A stretch of 64,000 nucleotides of DNA from Aegilops tauschii subsp. strangulata (GCF_002575655.3 NC_053038.3:147824885-147888884); one strand, 5' to 3'. Shown: positions 33,280-45,900, counted from the first letter of the stretch. The notes: generated by a model not told the origin, from the letters alone. Program-made: numbers and translations.

Positions 33280-34057
33280 ACCCAAGGAACAAGGGACACA
33301 AGAGTTTATGCTGGTTCGGCCCATCGATGTGGTGTAATACCCTACTCCAGTGTGGTGTGGTGTGGTGGATTGCCTTATAGATTGAGGATGAACAAGTATA
33401 AGGGAAGAACAACCTCCTGAGGAGAGGCGTTCTCGAGCTTGTGTGGTTGGGGATGATCTGAATCGTCCTCGATCCATCCTCTCCTATGGTGGTGGCTAGT
33501 CCTATTTATAGAGGCCCTGGTCCTCTTCCCAAATGTTTAGGCAGGAAGGGATCCCACAACGACCAATTTGAAGGGGGGCAGCTAGTACAAGCTATCGTGA
33601 CAAAAGGTGGTCTTCACCTGCCAAAGGCTCTGGTGCTGACGCCATCATGGGCTCCGCGATGACCTCCGTCCTGCCGTCCTGCTGGTCTTGGTCTCGTTGC
33701 ACCGATATGGAAACCTTTGCCTGATGCCTCGGGACTCCTCGCCTGCACCTGCCCCTTCAGCACTAAAGAGGCAACCGGTACTCTGCGCCCGCTGGCGCCC
33801 ACCTGGCCTGGGTCGTCATGGGTCACATCACGGAAACCTCGTGAGGTGCCCCTCGTCTTGAACTCTCCGCTCCACGCGAGCCAGCCTAGTGAGGCTGCCC
33901 CTGAGGACGTCTTGTGTCGTCCGCCTCGCGAGGCTTGGCCCCCCGCGAGGGTCTTGAATGTTTGCTTATGAAGATGGGTCCTACCAGGTCATTAGTGGGG
34001 CCACGGCGTGGCCGCAGGCAGGCAAGTCTGGGGACCCCCGTTCCCAGGACGCCGACA
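33280..34057 (-). repeat. 5' LTR of the minus-strand gypsy element, truncated
   Basis: It matches 14332-15137 from CGAACCCAAGRAAYAAGGGACAC to CAGGACGCCGACA. The inner ~90 bp (TGTCGGATTAAGGG... side) are missing and replaced by a foreign LTR end. The minus-strand TATAAATA is at 33503-33510. The outer end is intact and flanked by ATGTG. Confidence 0.7.
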
Positions 34058-34134
34058 ATGTGATTTATGTCTTGAAAGCATTGTAGGATTTGTTTCTAGT
34101 GTTTGGACGTCTTGTCAACTATGTAATAACCGGT
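34058..34134. other. Continuation of the gypsy target DNA
   Basis: Sequence after the gypsy element should continue the 3' flank of the Ulp1 gene interrupted at 14243. It is AT-rich and non-coding and runs directly into the duplicated unit. Confidence 0.35.
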
Positions 34135-35110
34135 ATAGTTTGTGATGTTTTTAAGTGTGGCACAACATTTTACAAACTTTTTTTCATGATGAGAATGTGG
34201 TTGAACAACTGTTTCACTTGTGTATGTTTCATCGGGAATTCGTTCTGGTTGTTTTATTTTTGCACTGAAGTCTTATACACTAGTTGAACTGAAACGCTTT
34301 TTTTCATGTGCATTACGAGTTGTTGCTGAAAAAGTGAGATTTATTTTATTTTCATCTGTCCCAACCTAAGTTGGACCTTTATTGTTTTTGTGCCCTCTTT
34401 TCTTGTACTTATGGTATAGTTTTGTGAGTACTGAATTGTAATTTCATTCAGCGTAAGGCTTTTAAAATTTGGTGTCACGATAGTATTTGTGGATCTAGCG
34501 TGAGTGGAGTGACGCTTCCTTGTTATGTAGAACTGATGTCATATAATGTATTAGAACTGAAGTTTTTTTGGGACTGAAATTATTTATGACAAAATTGATA
34601 CGTGATCTCTAGCCAGATTTTATTTAAATATAAGAAATTTAGCAAAATTGAGAGCCAAATATTTGTTTGAACTTGTTGCATTTTAGTAATTGAACTTCAT
34701 AGTAAAAGTTAAAGCACTAGTTTAAATTAGCTACATTAAAAATATAGCCCTATTAAGTTCATAATTATTTTTGTAGCATATATAGTTGAACTTCAAAGTA
34801 TCATTGGTTTTGTAGCATATTTTTAATCCTTTTATCTGTGCTGAAGAGGTAAATTTATTTTATTTTCATATTTAAATTTAGAATTATTTTGCTTGCAAAC
34901 ATACATGTATTTGAACGTTTCTATATTCAGTTTTTGAACTTTTTTGTACTAGTTTATATTTTCTTTGCCACGCGCTCGAGTTTATTCAGCGGTGTGGGGT
35001 GAGGAGAGTTTGGAGAGGCGGGAGTAGCAGTCGTATTGGGCCCTTTTCTGGGCCAAATGGCCCGTGCATGCGATTGTGGACTACTAGCTGCGCGTGCGCT
35101 CTGAGTTTAG

Positions 35111-35152
35111 TCCCACCTCGCTAGCCGAGGGGGCTCTCGACCGGTTTATAAG
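35111..35152 (+). promoter_or_regulatory. snRNA-type promoter (USE + TATA), unit A
   Basis: TCCCACCTCG (35111-35120) is close to the plant snRNA upstream sequence element RTCCCACATCG. TTTATAAG (35145-35152) follows after exactly 24 bases, the spacing of Pol III type plant snRNA genes. Upstream are GGGCCC and GGCCCGTG, like the RGCCCR elements of monocot snRNA promoters. No known snRNA follows. The downstream ~200 bases are GC-rich and conserved with unit B. Confidence 0.45.
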
Positions 35153-36391
35153 CATTGTCGTGCCTTGCCTGTCGATCTCCTCTATATACTGACTTGGGCA
35201 CTTATACATGGCGCTCTCTCTCTGTTCCATGACCCGTGGGCCGTTGACGGCTGGCCCGCACAGTCTCGATTACTATGGATTCGCCAATGGTTTCGCCTTG
35301 GGCTCGAGTCCAAGTGTATCCTCCTGTGCGTGGCTAGGGCCTGTCCTTGGCCGGTCATCAGTTTGTTGTTGTTGTTTGAAACTAGTACCTCACCGGTCAA
35401 TGTGGATTGATGCTTCTGTTTTTTGTTCTTGTGAATTTTTGTCCTAGGTTGAGATAATCTATTTGGTTGAGTCTTGGTCTTCCTTTTCAAGGAATTAATT
35501 AGTATCATCATCGTACTTACCGAATAAATGAAGTTGTACTGAGATTTCAATTGTAATAGTACCGTGATCATTTTATTTTTGTGTTGTTTGAAATTAGTTC
35601 CTCACTGGTCAATGTGGACTGATGCTTTCTATTGTCTTTCTTTTGATTTTTCTCCTTGGTCGAACTGATATCTTTTTATTTAGTTTTGGCCTTCTTTATT
35701 CTAGGCTGTGGTTATTCTCAAGGCATTATTTGGTATCATCATAGTACTTGCCATATAAACTAAGTTGTACTGAGATTTCAATTGTACTAGCACTGTTATT
35801 CTTAGTGTGTCACTATTTTAGGGAATGCAAACTGAAGCTTCCCGTTCCTTTTTTTTATAGAATGGATGTACTGTGTGTTCAAGTGTACCAGTACTTTCAC
35901 TCCTAGTATGCTAGTGACTATGAAATACGTACTGATGGTTCTTGGCTTTTCTTGTTGTAGTACTTAGTAATTTTCTAACTACTATTAGCATGATGCTGTT
36001 AGTACTGAATGTTATCATCGGCTGCAACTTAGTATTTTTAGTGTTCTTCTGAAACTAAAAATTGATTTTTAGTGTGATAGTACTACCGTACAAGACTAAG
36101 TTGTACTGAGCGTCCAAGGCTACTATATGTTGTTGTCCTTAGTCTGTCACTGTTTTTGTGAAAATATCCATGTGTGGTTTGTTCCTCCATGACTAGTGCT
36201 GCATAGCATCCATCAAGTTTCATTCACAACCTACTTTGACTTCAAATGATGGATAAACAAAATTGGGAGCTAGCAAACTGGTTGAACTACATAAGCAAAC
36301 GATGTACTTGATAGACATAAGCAAACGATGTACTTGATAGACATAAGCAAACTCGTTCAAACCGTGACACACATGACACAAGCAAGCTGGT

Positions 36392-37851
36392 TCAACCTAA
36401 CAAAAGCAAACTACAAATTTGAAACAACAAGATAAAGGACAAGCACGAGCGCAAGCAACACGAAGGCAAGCTATCATGTCTCTTCATCCCGCGTAGTGGC
36501 AGTGGTAGTAGGGGCAACCTCCTGCTGTTTTGAAATTTCCCAACTATTATGATGTTTTCAATTTTCTTCCATGACTTGTACGTGGCATACGCATCTCTTC
36601 CTGCGTACTCGATGAGCTTGTCTGGCAGCGGGCTAATCCCCCACAGTTTGTGGTCTTCCTTCCTGTTGTTCTTCTTCTTCATGCTTTTGTAGAATGGGTG
36701 GATGACGCTGGCAGCAACATCCGCCAAGGAGTCGTACTCTTTTCCAGTGCCAGGAACTCTCCAGAGTTGCTGAATGTCGGCAAAGTTCTTGGGGTTGATC
36801 TCCAAACCAGACATGTTCAACATCCTCTTGTCACGTTCAATGCTGAAACTGGCAAATGTGTACAATTTCTCCTCCTGTAGGAACTCTTTGAGGTGCTTGG
36901 GCCTGCAAGGGGGAGACCCATATTGAAGATTAGTGTTCTTTTTTGAAGATTTAATTCTTCTGTTTTTGGTTTACAAGTGATAATCCATGAGGTAGATGCT
37001 TATATAGTATAAGTCATGGATGAATGTAGTTCGGAAACCAGTACACAAAGTTCTGAAATTAAATTCAACTACACCATGTTATTTTTCTTTTTTTGTATCT
37101 TCAGTGCTTCACCAAGTTCAAGAACCTATTTACCAGAGTCAATGATCTATGTGCGGCTTACTTCAAGTTTAGTTTTCTTTTTGTTGAATAAAATACCTAT
37201 ACCAGTGCTTCACCAAGTTCTTACTTTATTTTTTGCTGCTGAAAATAACATCAGACAAGGTTTAGAAACTACTTTTGTACATCAAGTTTAGAAACATCCT
37301 TTAATACATCAACTCTATAAACTACACTAGTGCATCAATATAAGAAACTATGCTAGTACATCAAGTTTAGAAATTAATCTGGTGAAACAATTGCAGATGC
37401 TAATCTACTGCATCAGTTTCGAAATATATTATAGTGTATCTACACGAGAAACATGTACTCAGTAGTATTAGTAGAACAGATGAATGAAGAGTAGTATGGA
37501 TCACCATTTTGTGGCCGCTGTGATGTGGTAAACCAAGCAGAGTTCCTCCACGCACAATTGCAGGACTGCTGCCATCTGGGGAGGTTCATCTTTTCTGGTA
37601 AACTCCACATCAACTCCGATGAAGCTAGGATACAAGCCGCCGCCTTTCATCCTAAGCCTGCTCATCATCTCGTCGGCCTTGTCTCGTTCGCTGGTGCAGA
37701 CAATCTCCAGTGTCTCCTTGCCGTGGAGCTCAACCCCTGTGAGGGTTTTGGTGTACTCGCGCTTCTCCCCGGGGACGGGAACATCGTCGAGGTTACTGCT
37801 CTTGTCGGACATCTCGCCACGATGACGCTTGGCAGACGGTTCCTCCGCCAT
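36392..37851 (-). CDS. 3'-5' exonuclease domain gene (RNase D/WRN-exo like), copy A
   Basis: Two exons: 37851-37505 (ATG at 37851, MAEEPSAKRHRGEM) and 36902-36392, with GT at 37504 and AG at 36903-36904. Joined, the frame runs on as a DEDD-family exonuclease. Exo I is FIGVDVEFTRKDE (the D and E ligands), followed by VLQLCVEELCLVYHI. Exo III is YAGRDAYATYKSW (D...Y). Middle parts are SGLEINPKNFADIQQLWRVP and DSLADVAASVIHPFYK. Near the C-terminus copy A is one base shorter than copy B, so the last ~35 residues are shifted. An acidic or basic N-terminus suggests no targeting peptide. Such single-domain exonucleases are common in grass genomes; role unknown. This is the best preserved conserved gene in the window. 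Confidence 0.65.
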
Positions 37852-39232
37852 TGCCCTCCTCTGGCGACTGTGGGCTCGGAAGCGAGATGTTTGTGGGTTG
37901 TTTGTAGTGGAGATGGAAGCGGAAATTGTGGTTTTTGGAGATGTTGTGGGGATGGAGTCGATTTGGGGATTTTTGAGGGTGTGTGTTTGGGACGTGGGGG
38001 AGGCGGTTCTTCCCGGTCGTGGGGGTAGTGGTCGTGGGGCCGCCATTGCAGTCCGTCATGGTAACCGCCCAGTGGGTGGCACGGGTGGTGGCCTGGAAGA
38101 ACCAAACGTCCAAGCCAAGGTTTTTTTATGGCCACACTGAGTAGTCTTGTCAAGCTGTAGTTATCATCTGCTTATCCCACTTGCACGTCTTAGGGTCGGT
38201 GATGATGGCATTTTGTACTGTTTAAGTGACGTATACTTTGTGATGTTTTTAGTGTGGAGGTTAAGTCTTCTTTTTTGCACTGAAGTCTTATAGACTAGTT
38301 GATCTCAAAACTTTTTTCACTGCCCTGCGAGTTGTTGCTCAAAACTGGGACTTATTTTATTTTCATCTGTCCCAACCTAAGTTAGGCCTTTATAGTTTTT
38401 GTACTCTTTTTTTGGTGTACTTATGGTTTAGTGCTATGTGTACTAAATTGTAATTTTATACGGCGTAAGGTTTTGAAAAATTTGTGTCACAGTGGTGTGA
38501 GTGGCCTGGCCCTTCCTGGTTTTGTAGTACTGATGTCATATGTATGTTTGAACTGAGTTTTTTTGGGACTGAGATTATTTACGACGAAATCGTTGGTTGA
38601 GCTCTAGTCAGATTTCATATAAATAAGAAATTTAGCAGAATTGACAAATAATATCTATTAGAACTTCTTGCATTTTAGTAGTTGTAGTAGTCAGATTTTA
38701 TATAAATAAGAAATTTAGCAGAATTGACAACAATATCTATTTGAACTTCTTGCATTGTAGTAGTTGAACTAGTCAGATTTTATATAAATAAGAAATTTAG
38801 CAGAATTTACATACAATGTCTATTTGAACTTCTTGCATTTTAGTAATTGAACTTGAAAGTAATATTTAATTCGCTGGTTTAAATTATGTACATTTAATAG
38901 ATAGCCTATTAAGTTCTCCGCTTTTTAAAGTTTCGTTGTTTTTGTATCATAGTTTTTCCTTTTTTATCATCCGTGGTGCAGAGCTAAAATTATTTTTATT
39001 TTTATTTTTGTATTTAAAATTATTGCATGCGAACTAGTATTTGAACTTTTCTATTTTCAGTTTTAAAACATGTTTTGTAGTTTATATTTCTTTGCCCCGC
39101 GCTCTGCTTTATTCAATTGGCCTTATTGGTGGGGTGTTTGGAGACGATGGAGGCTATTGGGCCCTTTTCCGGCCCAAATGGCCCCCGCGGGCGATCTAAG
39201 GACTGATGGATGTGTGTGTGCTCTGGGTTTAG

Positions 39233-39274
39233 TCCCACCTCGCTAAGGGAGCGGGCTATTGACCTGTTTATAAG
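39233..39274 (+). promoter_or_regulatory. snRNA-type promoter (USE + TATA), unit B
   Basis: TCCCACCTCG (39233-39242) and TTTATAAG (39267-39274), again 24 bases apart, with GGGCCC and GGCCCAAATGGCCC upstream. Keeping both boxes and their spacing in a diverged duplicate suggests selection or youth. Downstream, ATACTTACCTG at 39308-39318 equals the 5' end of U1 snRNA, but the rest of U1 is absent. Confidence 0.45.
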
Positions 39275-40277
39275 CGTTGCCGAGTCCTAGTGGTCGAACT
39301 CCTCTGAATACTTACCTGAGCGCTTATACACGGCGCGCTCTCTCTCATGACCTGTGGGCCCTGGTCGGTTGGCCCTGCGTTGTGCAGATTACTAGGGATT
39401 TGCCAACGGTTCTGCCGTGGGCTCGAGTTTAAGTATCTAGCTGCGTCAGGGCCTGCTTATCTTCGGGAGGCTAATTTTTTTATTTTGGGTTGAATCTAGT
39501 ACTTGACTCCACCAGTAATGTGGACTGATAATTTTTGTTGTAGTTCTTGTGAGTTTTGTGGAAGTGTTATATTTTCATTGAGTTTTTGCCTTCTTTTTGT
39601 GTTTGTTTTTGTGATTATTCTCATGGGTCTTCTGGTATCATTTTTAGCACTATAGTACTTGCGTGTAAACTAAGTTGTACTGAGAGTTCATTCATAATAG
39701 CACTTATGTGGTTAGTCTAACATTTCTTTTTTTGAGGGAGTGCGAACTGATGCTTCTTTGTTCTTTTTATTGTAGTAATATGTACTGTTCGGTCAACTGT
39801 ACTAGTATTGTCATTCTTAGTCTGCAAGTGACCAATATAAGTGTGTGTTGATGCTTCTTAACTTTTTCTTTGTAGTACTTGTTAATTTTCTAGCAGCTAC
39901 ATATGAATGAGGGCAGTACATGAAGTACTGAGATTTTTTGCTTCAGCTTTTGAAGCATTGTTAAGCAACCCAAATTGTACTGATTGTTTTCAATGTTATG
40001 CTTTCCATACAATACTGAATGGAACATCCTTGTGTGATTAGTTGCTTCATAACTAGTACTGAAGAGTAGCCACAATGTTCCATTCAAAAGCTACTTTGAA
40101 TTTGAAATGACGCATTAAGAAAATACGAAGCTACCAAACTTATATAACGAGATAAGCAAACGATGTACTTGATGACATAAGCAAACTTGTTCAACCGTGA
40201 CAAGCACGAAATAAGCAGACTGGTTCAACCCTGACACACAAGACATAAGCAAAGTGGTTTAACCTAACAAGAGCAAA

Positions 40278-41769
40278 CTACGAATTTGAAACAACAAGAT
40301 AAAAGGCAAGCACTAGCGCACGCAACACAAAGGCAGACTTTGATGTATCTTCATCCCGCATAGTGGCAGTGGTAGTAGGGGTCAGCCTCCTGCTCTTTGA
40401 AATTTCAGAACCTGTTGTGATGTTGTCAATTATCTTCCCTGACTTGTAGGTGGCATACGCATCTATCTCTGCGTACTCGATGATGTAATTTGGATGCGGG
40501 CTGATCCCCCACAATTTATGGTCTTCCTTCCTATCGATCTTCTTCTTCATGTCTTTGTAGAATGGGTGGATGATGCTGGCTGCAACATCAGCCAAGGTGT
40601 CGTACTCTTTTCTGGTGTATGGAACTCTCCAGTTGCGCTGAATGTTGATGTACTTGTCGGGGTTGATCTCCAAACCAGACATCTTCAGCTTCTCTTTGTC
40701 ACCTTCAATGCTGAAACCGGCACATGCGAACAACTTCTCATGCTTCAGCATGTCGTTGAGGCGCTTGGGCCTGCAAGGGGAGAGACATATTGAAGATTAG
40801 TATTATTTTGATGTTTGAATTCTTCATTTTTGTTTTTTTACAAGTGATGAATCCATGAAGTAGATGCTTATATAGTACAATTAATGGATGAATGTACTTC
40901 AAAAACTAGTAAAGAAAGTTCTGAAATTAAACTCAAGTACACCATGTTATTTTTCTTTTTGGAATATATACAGTTTGAGTCAATGAGGTATGTGCTGCGT
41001 TAGTACTAGTTTAGTTTACTTTTGTTGAATAGAACAAAACATACCAGTGCTTCACCAAGTTCTTAGTTTTTTTGCTTAAGAAAATAATAGCAGACCAAGT
41101 TCAGAAACTACTTCACTACATCAAGTTCAGAAACATCTTTTTAATTCATCAAGTGCAGAAACTACACTATTGGATCAAGATTAGAAACTACACTAGTACA
41201 TCAACTTCAGAAATTAATCTTCTGCAAGATTTTCAAATTGTAATCCAGTTCATTAGGTTCAAAAATATATTATAGTGCATCTACTTGAGAAAGTGCAGTA
41301 GTGCATCTACTTTCACAAACTACACTAGTACATCTAGTTGGGAAACAAGTTTGATGAATTTTTGAGGATACAGTACTAATTAAACAGATGAACCAAATAG
41401 GGCAAATGAGTAGGATGGTTCACCATTTTGTGGCTGCTGCGATGTGGTACACCAAGCAGAGTTCCTCCATGCACACCTATAGAACAACTACTCTCTACGG
41501 AGCTTCGCTTCCCTGGTGCACTCCACGTCAACGCCGAAGAACCTAGGCTACAAGCCGCCAGCATTCTTCCAGAGCTTGGTGATCATCTCGTTGGCCTTGT
41601 CTGGTTCGCTGGTGCAGACGATCTCCAGCATCTCCTTACCGTGGAGCTCAACCCCTGTGAGGGGTTTGGTGTACTCGCGCTTCTCACCGGGGATGTGAAC
41701 GTCGTCAAGGGTGCTGCTTTGGTCGGACGTCTCTCCATGATGACACTTGGTAGACTGTTCCTCCGCCAT
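40278..41769 (-). pseudogene. 3'-5' exonuclease domain gene, copy B (dead)
   Basis: Exons 41769-41424 and 40770-40278, same structure as copy A. Exon 1 begins MAEEQSTKCHHGE and then meets TAG at the Tyr codon that precedes the Exo I motif. The Exo I region is further altered (GVDVECTRE), has another TAG and is one base shorter overall. Exon 2 is open and better kept: KLKMSGLEINPDKYINIQ, DTLADVAASIIHPFYK, YAEIDAYATYKSG and a C-terminus that copy A has lost by frameshift. So the two copies have decayed in different exons. Confidence 0.7.
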
Positions 41770-42249
41770 CGTCCTCCGACGACGACTGTGGGCTTGGAAG
41801 AGAGAAATTTCTGGGTTGTTTGTAGTGGAGATGGAAGCGGCAGTGGTGGTTCTATGAATGTGGCAGAGACGGAAGACAATGGGTTATTTCCCGTGCGTGG
41901 ACGGGATGTGTGGGAGGCGGTTCGTCGGGGACGTGGGTGTAGTGGTCGTGGGGCGCATTTGCAGTCCGTCTTGGCAACCGCCCAGTGGGTGGCGCAGGCG
42001 CTAGCCTGGAAGAACCAACCGTCCAAGCCAATTTCTTTGCCAGGGTACTTACTGGTCAGATTGAGTAGTCTTGTCAAGCTGTACTTACCAATTGCTTATC
42101 CCACTTGCACGTCTCAGGGTCGGTGATGATGGCGTTTTACTATCGCACTGATCCATCTTCTCAAGCTGTACTTATCAGCTGCTTATCCCAGTTGCACGTG
42201 TCAGGGTAGGTGATGATGGCGCTTTGTACTCCTCTACCGTGGGTACTTG

Positions 42250-42929
42250 GATGGGTGATTGAAGTGTAACTGAACTTACAAAATACAAGTTCATACTATG
42301 TGTGTCATGCTAATCTTTTTAAAACAATTTTTTAAAGGATTGTTTATATCAACATAATCTTTGAAAGTATTTTTATAGATAAATTAGTTTTTCATCAGTA
42401 CACCTTTGTATTATATTTGCACTTTCAATTTTTTTTGTTTGCTTGAGGTAATTATTTTTATGTACTGATGGACTTTCTAAACTAGGACTAGCAGAACCAG
42501 TCATAGCTTGATTTTTAAATGGTGTTTTTGAGTTGTTCACGGGTACTGACGAGTGAGAATTATCAGTACTGATGTACTATAAGAGTTTAAATTTTCCTTA
42601 ACATATTTTTGCTGAGTTACTGGTCGACAGTAGTGTTGACGTTACATAAATCCAGATCAGTTTTTTCAAATATATTTGTGACTGCATTCAAAAGGTTTAT
42701 CAAATGGTTTACATAATAATATGACTGGTCCAACGGGCACAAATCAAAAATTATGTCTTAACTATAGTACTGATCGAGAAATCGATGATAAAGCTAAATA
42801 AGTTTTGGTAACGACAATGTTTCTTATATGATTCCTCATTGTGTACCGAGGCAGCCGATAGTACAAGCTTATTTTTCAGTTGACGCGGCGGCATAACCAC
42901 TATGATTCTTCAGCCTTGAGCTCCTTCTA
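42250..42929. other. AT-rich DNA without a recognised feature
   Basis: Low-complexity AT-rich sequence between the duplicated units and the FAR1-like gene. No ORF, repeat or terminus could be supported. Confidence 0.5.
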
Positions 42930-45900
42930 ATTGGTCACGAATGTTGTCCCTTGTCGGCGTCCTTTCCTGCTTGAGCTTTGGCCGCTGCATCATCGGTTTC
43001 AGTTTCCTCGTCCCCAATACTGCCATCTTCATTGTCTTCGTCTGATTGGTCATCATTCTCGTCAAGCTCTTCTTCTTCATCCTCTTCTTTTTATTTCTTC
43101 GAACTCTGGACCTTGCCCTGTTTCTGTTCAGCGCCACTGACCTCCTTTCCCACTTTGCATGTGCGGGCATTATGTATGTCTGTCCCCCCACACTTGCTGC
43201 AAGTGTAGGTGTTACGTGTGTCGTCTCCATTGGTAGAAACCTTGGCGGCTCCAATCTGCTTCTGCAGCTTTTGCTTGTTGACAATGGCATCTGTGCGGAG
43301 TGGGCATGTGCGGTAATTATGATTGGTCACCATGTTGTAGAATCAGCATGCCCTTATCCCAAGAGGTTTGTCGTCCGAGCCGAATTCCACGTGTCTGATG
43401 GGGCGTGGCGGCTTTTTGGCTGCTGCTTGCGTCTTACTCTTCCTCCCCTTTTGTGTTTGAGAATATGGGTGGTTTAATTACCCTTTCCAGCTGCTGTTGG
43501 TAGGATGTCCTGTTGTCATGTCGTTTGCCTACAACACCATCAAGCTCATGATCTTGCACGTGAGCATGTTGCTGCTCTTGAGTGTGCACATGGGCAAGCT
43601 CTGGTTGCTATTGCTCCTCTTCCTCATTGTCGAATGGGTCAATAGCTCCCAGATGGTTCATCTCGGATAAGATTGTAGCAATATCTTGCTCAATGGCTTC
43701 GTTGTCCGTGACACCTCCGTTGTCAGCAGAATGCATGGCGTCAAGTTCTTGTTCAAGTCTTTCCATGACGACCTGTGACCTTGCCATTTGGTCTTGGTTT
43801 CTCAAGATTTTTCTGTGCACCCTCATGTTCAGTAGCAGCAGTGCGCTTTCAATGCAGTATTGGGAGGCTTTGTTTGACGCTACTGTCCTCAAGTCATTTC
43901 TGTTGAATGTTGGCTAGATGTTCGGGCATTTGGTGTATCTCCTGAGGATGTATTTCTCTGGAACGCTGTCAGCCTTAATTGTCTGCATCATGCACAGGAT
44001 ACGCAGGCACAAAATACCTATATTTTTTGGAAGAGGTGCATGTTTTTTGTCATTTCATTCGAACAAAAACTTTGCAAAAGTAAGTAGTACAGTATGTAAC
44101 ATCTTTTTTTAGTCCTCACTTTGTGGTCCCAAAGCTTGCACTCGCAATCATCTATTTCTCCCACGGGGTCTACAACCATCTAGAACGCGTGCTGACACCA
44201 CGCAAAAAGTTCTTGTGGTTTGTTGTAGCGCATGAGGTACTTTGTGGGCTCTTTCGTCTCTGTCACCGTGAAGAGGGTACTCAGTTTTAGCCTTTTTCTG
44301 ATCTCGCTGTACACAGCTTGTGAGTAAAGATTTGCCATCTGAGTGTCAAACCCATAGAAGGTCATCGTGTTTTGTTCCTTCTGCGCAAGCAAGAGTGATG
44401 AACAAATTATTAGTTTTCTCGCAGCAAAAACTTTTCTAACTAAGAAAGATTTACTTTAGTAAGCATGTTATTTTGTCTTGCGACACGTGATAGAGCTATA
44501 CCCGGTTAGCCATTGTCTCCTAGTTCTCTGTCTGCCTCCTGGTTTTGATGCAGGAGTTTACCTGCCTGACAAACCGGTGCAGGTTTTGTCTCTCACTTAC
44601 GAAGTTCTTCTTGAGGACATAGTTCATGCTCTCACTCGGTTGTGTGGACGTCATTTTGGCACAGAAAATTTCTTTGAAGTAAGCTATTATCCATCTCTTG
44701 CGCTCGTTGCAAATTGCCACCATCATGGCATCATCGTGGAGGTTGTACTTATCCATGAGTACTTTCCAGGCATCCTTAAACTCAGTTGGCATGAGGGCCA
44801 GTTGAGGATTGCTGTGGATTCATCCTTAAAGTCTTCGTGGAGGTTGTACAGGTATGCAAGGTGTTACCTGTACTTCTTCATAATGTGCCAGCGGCACAGC
44901 TTGTGTACTGTGTTCCCGAAAGCATCTGGGATCGCCAAAGCCATTGCCGGGCACTGGTCTGGTAAAGAGAAAAGAGACGTGGAGTGGTAAGCAGATGGTA
45001 GTTCGTATATACAAATAGAACTGACACAACAATTTTACTGGGTTATTTTCCTTTGGGGGGGGGTGGCGGTTGTACCTGTGAGGATGCATGTAGGAGCCTT
45101 CCCTGTCATGCACCTTAAAAATGTTTTGAACAGCCATTTGAACGAATCTGCATCCTCATCTCTTATCAGGGCGAAAGCAAAGAATGTAGTCTGTAAGTGG
45201 TTGTTAGTACCCACAAACACGCCAAGTGGCACATGGTACTTGTTGGTCTTATATGTGGTGTCAAACGTTACGCAGTCACCAAAGTCTTGATACGCCCCTC
45301 GGCAGCTTGCCTTCGCCCAGAATATGTTCTTAACTCTGTCGGACTCATCAAGTTGTATGTCGCAGAAGAACTCCCTGTTTATCTCTTTCATCTCCCTAAA
45401 GAAGTTGACAATCTTTACTACACCGTCCACATCATCCATCCTTGAATTCTTTGCTTTGCTGCATATTAAAAGTGAACAGTCATTCAAAAATACATGTTGA
45501 ACTGGCATCAGGTCATGTGTTGTGTAATATGTTTGTACTGACGGAGGAAAAAGACGGAGGGGGTTTATGGGAGGAGAACAAGTCTATACTTACATGTTAA
45601 TCAGGTCTTTGGCATTCATTTCGAGGAAGTAGCTACCGGGGTCATCACTACCCAGTATGCTCATGATCTGTGCCTGTTCAATGCCTTTGAACTGCAGGTA
45701 CTTGACGTACTCCAAGATTGTTTTGTCAAAGTTTTTGTGGGAGTGCAAGAAGACAAGCATTTGGGGGGAGAGCTGTAGCCTGTGGTTGTGTTCCCGGACT
45801 ATCTCTTTTACGACAAGTGTTACACCATTTTCCCTCTTCAGCCTCATTTTAGCCCCGCAGTTAGTCTTGGATGTGGTCTTGTTCCGTTGTCTATTGGCTT

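Larger units (their letters stand above)
14244..34057 (-). mobile_element. Gypsy LTR element, minus strand, interrupted
   Basis: The outer ends are TGTCGG at 14244 and CCGACA at 34057. Flanking 5-mers are GTGTG and ATGTG, a target duplication with one change. Orientation is minus: both LTRs carry TATAAATA on the minus strand, the polypurine tract is at 15138-15159 next to the lower-coordinate LTR, and protease then reverse transcriptase follow from high to low coordinates. A large-LTR element (20059-32020) sits inside its reverse transcriptase. Without it the element is ~7.8 kb. The 5' LTR and gag region are damaged: at 33280 the LTR joins a foreign LTR end, and no gag, RNase H or integrase was recognised. 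Confidence 0.7.
34135..42250. repeat. Tandem duplication, two ~4-kb units plus a stub
   Basis: Unit A is ~34135-38210 and unit B ~38211-42130. Paired landmarks are TGTGATGTTTTT (34141/38239), TTTCATCTGTCCCAACCTAA (34351/38361), TCCCACCTCG (35111/39233), exonuclease exon 2 (36902/40770) and exon 1 (37851/41769). Offsets are 3,870-4,100 bp. A third partial copy of the unit end (TCAAGCTGTACTTATCA...GGTGATGATGGCG) lies at ~42154-42230. The copies differ by many substitutions and indels, so the duplication is old. Confidence 0.8.

Noticed and set aside
35160..35440. A U1, U3, U6 or 7SL RNA gene after the snRNA-like promoter
   Set aside because: Only the first 11 bases of U1 match in one copy. No Sm site, U6 core or 7SL motif was found.
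37501..38046. 181 aa reading of exonuclease exon 1 from 38046
   Set aside because: The N-terminal extension is Pro/Thr-rich leader sequence. The ATG at 37851 matches the start seen in copy B (41769).
43046..43477. Plus-strand hydrophobic ORF near the FAR1-like gene
   Set aside because: It is antisense to the zinc-knuckle exon. Its hydrophobicity comes from complementing Lys/Glu-rich codons.
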